A stretch of DNA of 64,000 nt, from NCBI GenBank assembly GCA_029844215.1, contig CM056728.1, positions 55,095,789 through 55,159,788 of the forward strand, given 5' to 3'. The stretch is from Przewalskia tangutica (lineage: Eukaryota; Streptophyta; Magnoliopsida; Solanales; Solanaceae). The notes under the pieces are model-generated. The model saw only the letters and a list, made by a program, of their open reading frames with translations, made no database searches and was not told the DNA's origin. This document shows positions 57,774 to 64,000 of the stretch, in pieces. Each line of letters begins with the position of its first letter. Position 1 is the stretch's first letter. Both the position numbers and the translations under genes were made by a program.

Positions 57774-60049
57774 CGCCTAGGTGGCTTGGCGAAGTTACCT
57801 TTGTGCACACACGGTTAGAGTCGTTTTAACCGAAGCGTTTTCGCGTAACTTGCGAAGGAAAATTCGGCTATGTCGTTTTGTATTTTTGCGGATTTTCGAG
57901 AGAAGAAACATTCGGACCAGCGGGAGGGTGACATGTGTCACCCTGATGGAAGCATGTGGGCGTGACTTGGCGAATTGAGGGGCAAGTGGTGCTAGATATT
58001 TGTGTAGATATTTGTGAGGTTTTAAGGAGTAGGGTCTAGGGTGCACTTGGCTTGATCTTGGCCTTACACTTGCCTTGCACTTGGCTAGATCTTGGCCATT
58101 GGTTGGCCTTTGGGTTTGCTATAAATACCCCTTAGTTGATGAACTTTCTTCGTCAAAATCATTTTCCAAGTCTTGAAATCTCTCCCCCTTTGTGAGTTGA
58201 AATCGTCCCAAGCCCTCCCCCCCTTGTGGAGGTTTGGTAGAGGCCCCCTTTGAGTGAGGCTTGGCGTGGGGTACCCACTGCCTAGTTGTTTTCGTATAAT
58301 ACCCCTTGTTGTGGTATAGAAATACTCCCCTAGTATTGTTATAATGCCCAAAATACCTTAGCCTTGTACCTTGTAGTATTCCAAAGATACCTCTTTACGA
58401 AGAGTCAGGAAATACTACCTTTTGTCCTTTTAGTCTCAAACCGAAACCCTAAGGAAATCTTCATAGTTGGTTGAAGTATGTGAGTAGAAGTTGGTTAGAA
58501 CTTCTAAGGGTTGTTTGGAGTGGTTTGGAGCGCACGGAGTGGAGCTAAACCTTGCTCAGGAGCGACATTAAACTCGGATAATTTTGGGCTTATCGAGGTA
58601 ATTATCTTGTCCCTCTATTGTAATTGGAAATTACATGTTTGGTTGAATATATAGTTGAAGTATACTATATATGGAACTACTTAGTATTCGGCAATGTCTT
58701 TTGACTTAAGCCTGAAGAATAAAGCTGAAGCTGTATTTACATGGGGTGTATTGCGGTAGACTTGTGTAGTATTCGAGTAGAATTGTACACGTCCGGGTAG
58801 ACGTGTAAACCCCCCCCTGGTTGGCTTGGTAGCCGGCCTCGATAGAGGAGGAGATTTACGCTGTTGCGGGGGGGGGAGGTGCTGCCGAATTTTTCTATAG
58901 AAAGATAGAAACTTGTGTTTTGGGGTTAATAGACGTTTTGACCTTTATAGGTGAAAGTACTAAGAGTAGCGTATTCTACTCGAGGAGTGGAAAGGGCTAG
59001 CAAGGTTGTAGTACTTGGAGCATTTTGCTTATTGTCGATAAATCGTCGCGAGGTATGTGAACCTCTTCCTATCTTTTCTAGCATGTTGTTGTGAACTATG
59101 TAGTACGGTAGACGTACATGTTCTAAGTGATTTGGTTGGTTTAAAACATAGGGTGTTATAATAGCTTTATGGGAAGTTAGTTATAACGACCTTATGTAAG
59201 TGAAAATGGTTTACTGATGTTAGAAGTTAAGAGACTCGATCTTATAAGATAAGAGACTTAACTTATTTGTTTTAATGTGGATGTTTGTGTGAAACCTCAT
59301 TCGTGAGTAATGAGTACTTGGTTTTTAAAGGGATAATGTTTCTTGATTTGGGAATCGAGAATGTGTATCGACAGGACCAACTGCGGCGTTAATAAAAGGA
59401 AAATGTATTGAATAATGATGTATTGTATTAAAACCGGTAGAAACCTCCATCTGCATAGAAGCTAAGATAAGACAAAATGATATTACATTTTCTAGATCAT
59501 GGTCTTTTGTAATAAGATCGTTATAAACAAGAATAAACTACTCACATATATGACATATGTTACTCAATTGTTCTAAAAGGAATCAAGTGATTAAGTTTGG
59601 GAACTATGAAACCATTTGAAAATGAGAAGCTTGAGTAATTGAAACTAGGAAAAGCTGGAACTTAGGAAAGAATGTTGTTACTTGGTTTTGAAAAGGAAGG
59701 TGGGTTGGTCATTCTAATACTACGGGTATCGGGTGACTTTTATAAAAGAAATGGATCTCTTTTAAAAGAACTTACGTATGTAGTACTTTGGGGTTAAAAA
59801 AACCCGGACTTTGGTATAAAATGAAAGTACTTTGTGTTGTTGTGAAACTTGCCTATGCTTGTTGTTGTGAAGCTTGGCTATGCTTATTGTGATAACCTTT
59901 GTTGTGCAAAGCGTTGTATTTACGTATTCTGGCGTCTCGATGGAGGGTCGGTTGACTTGTTGAGAACTTACTTGGACGTGCCGGCAGTGACGGAGAAATT
60001 CCACGGGTACGTTCCTGTTGATAGTATTATTGTTGTGCATCGCTATGGA

Positions 60050-60310
60050 CATACTGACACGATGCGTAGCGCACGGGTATGCTTCCATTTAGATTACCGC
60101 CTTGTTGTTTCCCTTTGGACATCGCGACACGATCGTAGCGCTGCGGGTATCGTCCATTTGGAATGTTGTCTTATATTTCCCTTTGGACATCTCGACACGA
60201 TCGTAGCGCGCGGGTATCGTCCATTTGGAATGTTGTCTTATTTTTCCCTTTGGACATCACGACACGATCGTGGCGCTGCGGGTATGCTTCCATTTGGATT
60301 CTTGTCTTGT
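60050..60310 (+). repeat. 68-bp minisatellite in T 5' LTR, 3-4 units
   Basis: CCCTTTGGACAT recurs at 60111, 60179 and 60246, each followed by CGACACGATCGTAGCGC-like sequence. Confidence 0.88.
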
Positions 60311-61009
60311 TGTTGAGTCACATGGACATGTCTACACCGTCAGAATTCGGGGCATGTGGCCATGGGACATTGGTATTATTGTTGCATCATGGACATGTCT
60401 ACACCGTCTGATATTAGGGGCATGCGGCCATGTCACGAACTGATTGATGTGGTGGGCGTGAGACCCATAGTTATATTGGAGTGATATTGTTTTATGTTGT
60501 GAATCGTAGTTTGGTTATCATACATGTCTCTGCTTTATATAGACTAGTATGATTTCATTCTGATATTATGCAGATTTCACATACTTGGTACTGTTATGCT
60601 TGACCTCGCCGAGAAGTGCGTTCATGCCGCGGTAGAGGTACATCGATCGTGGATCCTCGCTCATAGGATCACGATTCGTAGCATTTGAAGCTCCGTTTCT
60701 CGGAGGCTTATCTTTTAGTAGGTGTTCCACGAGTTGTAGGTTCTTGTACATTCGAGGGTATGGCGAGGCCTGTCCGTCATAGTCGTGTATATCTTAAGTG
60801 CAGTAATCTTGTTGTGGGCGGGGTTGTAAAAGGATTAAAGCTGTTCGAGTTTTATGTATATCTTGAAAAGCCCATTTTTAGTTGCTTTGTTTATTTATTA
60901 TATCTCTTGTTAAATGACTCATGTTTTATGTTCGCTGATTTTCTCGATGTATGTATCACTAGGGTGCGAGGTAAGGCACGATGCTTGAACCGGGCAGTCG
61001 TTACAAAAG

Positions 61010-61098
61010 TGGTATCGAGCGATTAATCCTCGGAAAGTGTCTGAACCGTGTCTAGTAGAGTCTTGATTATCGGTGTGTTGTGCACCACATCTATAATC
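61010..61098 (+). promoter_or_regulatory. PBS and leader hairpins of T
   Basis: TGGTATCGAGCG starts at 61010. Hairpin 2 (61065-61098) is identical to that of B. Hairpin 1 has lost several bases of its 5' arm (CTGAACC where B has CTACAGACC). Confidence 0.75.
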
Positions 61099-61206
61099 GA
61101 GGAGGCTATAGGACATTTAGGATTGGTTTCCATTCTTCTCATTCAGAGATCGTGCCTTAGAGGCGTGTTGTAAGTTGTACCCTCCAGCGTATCTCGTTTT
61201 ACGATT

Positions 61207-62379
61207 ATGCCTCCGCATGAGCAACGAGCCGAGAAGGGCAAGGCGGCGAGGTGCTTGCTAGTGAGATCTGAGAGAATGCGAGCGCGGACGAGCGATACGA
61301 GGTTGTGCTTGAGCCAGCGGGTTTAGCGGCGCCGCCCGGCCAGCGAGTTTAGAGCGCGGCGATGGGCTGATGAGACTCTGATGCACGAGCCTCGGTCCGC
61401 GATGCAGGCGGGAGATGGGTCGCGAGAGATGGCGATTATTGGCGAGTTGTGGCGAGATATGAGAGCAGTGGATCTGGCGATTCGGTTCGATAGCCGATGG
61501 TTCACCCCGGCGAGATAGTTTGAGGCTACGGGACTTTACGAGTTGTAGCCGCGAGTTTTATGGGTCGAGGCACGAGGATGATCGCGAGGAGTTCATCCGG
61601 CGATTCTGACGGATCATGCGGGTGATCAAGGCTTGAAACCGAGTCTGTGACCTTTGGTTCGCATCGGTGCGTGATACATGATCGATTGGTTTGATTCATA
61701 GGAGCTTTCGGGAGAGCATGCACCTCCAGCGGTATGGGATGAGTTTTGGGGCTTTCCTCACGCACTTCTTGCCTCCGCAGATGAGAGAACGCGGGCGCGA
61801 TTTTTATTCTCGAGGCAGAGAGAGCGCCGTCGGGAGTACAATGTCGAGTTCGATTCTTTGGCTCGATATGTCCTGCGCTAGTTGCGAATATGGAGGATAG
61901 GGTGCATCGCTACGTCACGGGCTTGATGATTATATGGCGAATCTTGTGCGGGTGTTTCTCTTGGCCGGGCATGGACATTGCCCGCATGCGAGCTCATGCA
62001 CTAGGATGTGAGGCACGGAGGGTCGGCGGAATAACTGATCAGTGAAGAGGGCCGTGCGGCAGGTCCTTTGGTGGCTTTCGAGGCGGACCGCCTCAGCGGC
62101 GAGCTAGTTATATACCCCACCGGTGCAGTGGTCCTCCGCGTCTTGAGGCGGTCGGGGCTCGAGGTTGATTTTGGCGAGCGGGGTGTTAACGGTGAAGCCA
62201 CCCTACCTCGTTGTGACCATTGTGGTAGACTCCATTTTGGAGAGTGTCGTGCTAGATTGGGAGTTTGTTTTGCATGCGGCCAGCGGGCCATTTGCGAGCG
62301 TCCTACCAGGAAGCGCGGATGTTACGACTTCGACGCCGGGATCTGTGGCTGGTTCACCACTGACTATCGCCTGCAGTGA
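61207..62379 (+). pseudogene. gag: gag of T with zinc knuckles, frameshifted
   Basis: Starts ATG CCT CCG CAT about 200 bases after the LTR. The central region is recognisable near 61730-61940, in pieces. The last 312 bases (62068-62379) form one frame: AFEADRLSGELVIYPT-like coding just before the nucleocapsid PRCDHCGRLHFGECRARLGV, CFACGQRAICERPT, then a short tail and a TGA stop. The first cluster is complete. The second lacks the His of CX2CX4HX4C as written and also lacks its last Cys, probably through a local indel or substitution. No protease follows. Confidence 0.83.
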
Positions 62380-63147
62380 GGCCTATGATTAGAGTGGGCG
62401 GTAGCTTGGTATATCCTTAACCTCTAGAGTTTTGGTATGCTTGTTATGATGATCTCATTATTGTGTGCTATGTACGGATAGCATTGTGATATGTGTGAGT
62501 TAAAATGCATGGTTAGTTGGAAGGATACGTATGGAGGCATGGTAAGTGTGAACCTTAGACTATTTCACGACTGAGACCTTAGAGGTAAGGTCGTCTTGAG
62601 TAAAAGATTCGTTTTATGTTTGACCTTTATAAGGGTGAGTAGTATACGTGGGATTTATTTGTGTGATAAGTCCGTGGGTAGTGTGAGATGGAAGTGGTAG
62701 CTTTCATGATGTGAATTAGTAAGATTGTTCCGAATCGGGAACAAGAGTTTGCACGGTTGGGGTCGGGTTTAGGACCATTTGCGGGTCAAACCGTAACCCG
62801 ATTTGAGGTGGGGCCAGTTGGGTGGTCCGCCAGGTGGTAAGTCACGAGGGTGCTAGGCGAGTTTAGACGACCATCGTATGAGTTTGTGGATCGTTCGACC
62901 AGAATCGTTCGTGAAGGCGGGAATGGCCTTAGGGGATACGGCTAGAGATGACCAAGTTTGGAGGTGGTGACTCCAAGGTTTTGGGAAGCTGAGGCGATGG
63001 TGAAGTGTGGTACGTATACTAGAAGAGTTCAAGTGTTCGAGAAGGGCACGACGAGTAAGGAAGGAAGATAACGTGTGTTATTTCGTGGCCAAGCTGTGGC
63101 GTTGACAACTTGTTAGAGGAACTTCATCGATATCCGTCTTGAGAAGG
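62380..63147 (+). other. Non-coding 3' internal domain of T
   Basis: Collinear with B 9050-9788, starting from a TATATCCTTAACC phrase near 62411 and including GTGGTAGCTTTCATGA, GGAATGGCCTTA and GGTGGTGACTCCAAGG. No coding domain is seen. Confidence 0.78.
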
Positions 63148-63181
63148 AACATTCGGACGAATGTTTCTAAGGAGAGGAGAA
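63148..63181 (+). promoter_or_regulatory. Polypurine tract of T with adjacent hairpin
   Basis: AACATTCG/CGAATGTT at 63148-63165 (loop GA), then the purine run AAGGAGAGGAGAA at 63169-63181 next to the 3' LTR. Confidence 0.85.
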
Positions 63182-64000
63182 TGTTATACCCGTAGTTGCG
63201 GGGTATATATGTGAGGGCGTGCGTGCGAGAAGTCTGAGAAATTTTGAAAAGAAAGAAAGATGTGAGTTTCGACGGAAAAGTTCCGGTTATTTGTGAAGAA
63301 AAAGGTTCGTTAATAAGAATTGGATTCCCAGATTTGGTATGTGGGCTTCTTAAATTATATTAGAATTTTGAGATTTTATTTTCGGAAATGGTCACGTGGG
63401 GCCCACGGGAGAAATTCTGACTTTGTAGGGCCACTTTGTTTTGAGATTTTGGCCATTGTGGATATTTTTGAAGAGCGTTTTTGAGGGCGATAGGAGGGTG
63501 ACACGTGTCACCCCGCCTAGGTGGCTTGGCGAAGTTACCTTTGTGCACTTTGCGGTTAGAGTCGTTTTGACGAAGCGTTTGCGTAACTTGCGAAGGAAAA
63601 TTCGGCTATGTCGTTTTGTATTTTTGCGGATTTTTCGAGAGGCGAAACATTACGGACCAACGGGAGGGTGACATGTGTCACCTCACAATGGAAACATGTG
63701 GCGGCACTTGGCGAATTGAGGCAAGTGGTGCTAGATATTTGTGTAGATATTTGTGAGGGTTTTAAGGAGTAGGGTCTAGGGTGCACTTGGCTTGATCTTG
63801 GCCTTACACTTGCCTTGCACTTGGCTAGATCTTGGCCATTGGTTGGCCTTTGGGTTTGCTATAAATACCCCTTAGTTGATGAACTTTCTTCGTCAAAATC
63901 ATTTTCAAGTCTTGAAATCTCTCCCTTTGTGAGTTGAAATCGTCCAAAGCCCTCCCCTTGTGGAGCTTTGGTAGAGGCCCCTTTGAGTGAGGCTTGGCGT
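63182..64000 (+). repeat. 3' LTR of T, first 819 bases
   Basis: Starts TGTTATACCCGTAGTTGCGG. It contains the G-box palindrome (63496-63513), the conserved U3 block (about 63560-63665) and a TATA box at 63860. Cut by the window end. Confidence 0.92.

Larger units (their letters stand above)
57446..61005 (+). repeat. 5' LTR of T
   Basis: Starts TGTTATACCCGTAGTTGC and ends CAGTCGTTACA, with TT in place of the usual TG before ACA. TATA box at 58120. A 68-bp repeat block is at 60050-60310 (CCCTTTGGACAT recurring every 67-68 bases). Very similar to the visible start of the 3' LTR. Confidence 0.92.
57446..64000 (+). mobile_element. Element T: gag-only LTR retrotransposon, cut by the window end
   Basis: 5' LTR 57446-61005 (3560 bp), interior 61006-63181 (2176 bp) and the first 819 bases of the 3' LTR. 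Structure and interior match B: PBS, leader hairpins, gag with zinc knuckles, non-coding domain, PPT. No pol. Expected left target duplication AACCA (57441-57445); the right copy is outside the window. T is the last insertion in the M-Y-V-U-T series. Confidence 0.92.

Noticed and set aside
59849..60443. 155-codon plus-strand frame in T's LTR
   Set aside because: Covers the 68-bp repeat; the equivalent position in other LTRs is not open.
1..64000. Host genes, tRNA, rRNA or organellar inserts
   Set aside because: None recognised by eye; every stretch could be assigned to an LTR or a retrotransposon interior. A tRNAscan or homology search was not possible.

Overview
The window is plant nuclear DNA made entirely of nested Ty3/gypsy LTR retrotransposons. 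I see no host gene, rRNA, tRNA or organellar sequence. The internal regions carry plant-type primer binding sites (TGGTATC..., complementary to the 3' end of initiator tRNA-Met), gag zinc knuckles, a DPG/DPS-type protease, a FIDD-type reverse transcriptase, RNase H and an integrase with a chromodomain-like tail. This fits the Tekay/Del chromovirus lineage. The LTR ends (TGTTATACCCC... to ...GGGTCGTGACA) and the enormous LTR load suggest a large-genome asterid, perhaps Solanaceae; that is inference.

Layout, each element named by a letter. M (2398-4172, minus) is a gag-PR-RT fragment and the oldest layer. It is interrupted by X (an LTR ending at 2397 that begins left of the window) and by Y (an LTR starting at 4173 that is still unfinished at 52993). 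Y is split by four insertions. B (4370-16485) is a gag-only element whose 3' LTR contains the inverted solo LTR S (11933-15368). Z (18814-31429) is a solo LTR containing the inverted element I (22159-31212). W (31748-52840) is a solo LTR containing A (31790-49485), the only element with a full gag-pol; A's 3' LTR contains L (39701-47606), an inverted element with two 3.4-kb LTRs and a 1.0-kb non-coding interior. V (from 52994) contains the inverted U (from 54935), which contains T (57446 to beyond 64000). Five-base target-site duplications support B (CCAAC), S (GTTAA), Z (TTGTT), W (CATGT) and A (TGTAC) exactly, and L (GTTAT) with one mismatch.

How the parts work together. A could be the protein-making partner, or a relative of it, for elements that cannot make polymerase: B, I and T (gag only) and L (no protein at all). 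All five keep the same cis-acting parts: initiator-Met PBS, two leader hairpins, a PPT-proximal hairpin and a PPT. The second leader hairpin shows the self-complementary hexamer GTGCAC in an 8-nt loop, the architecture of a retroviral dimer-initiation site. It is retained even in gag-less L. I regard it as the most interesting candidate signal here.

The LTRs are modular: U3 with a TATA box and often a G-box palindrome, a long transcribed part, a minisatellite block whose unit differs between subfamilies, then a conserved end. Differences between sister LTRs are mostly small indels near CG/CNG trinucleotides. These may be base-calling errors at methylated cytosines, so frameshifts should not be over-read. 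All alignments were done by eye; boundaries without a duplication check are good to a few bases.
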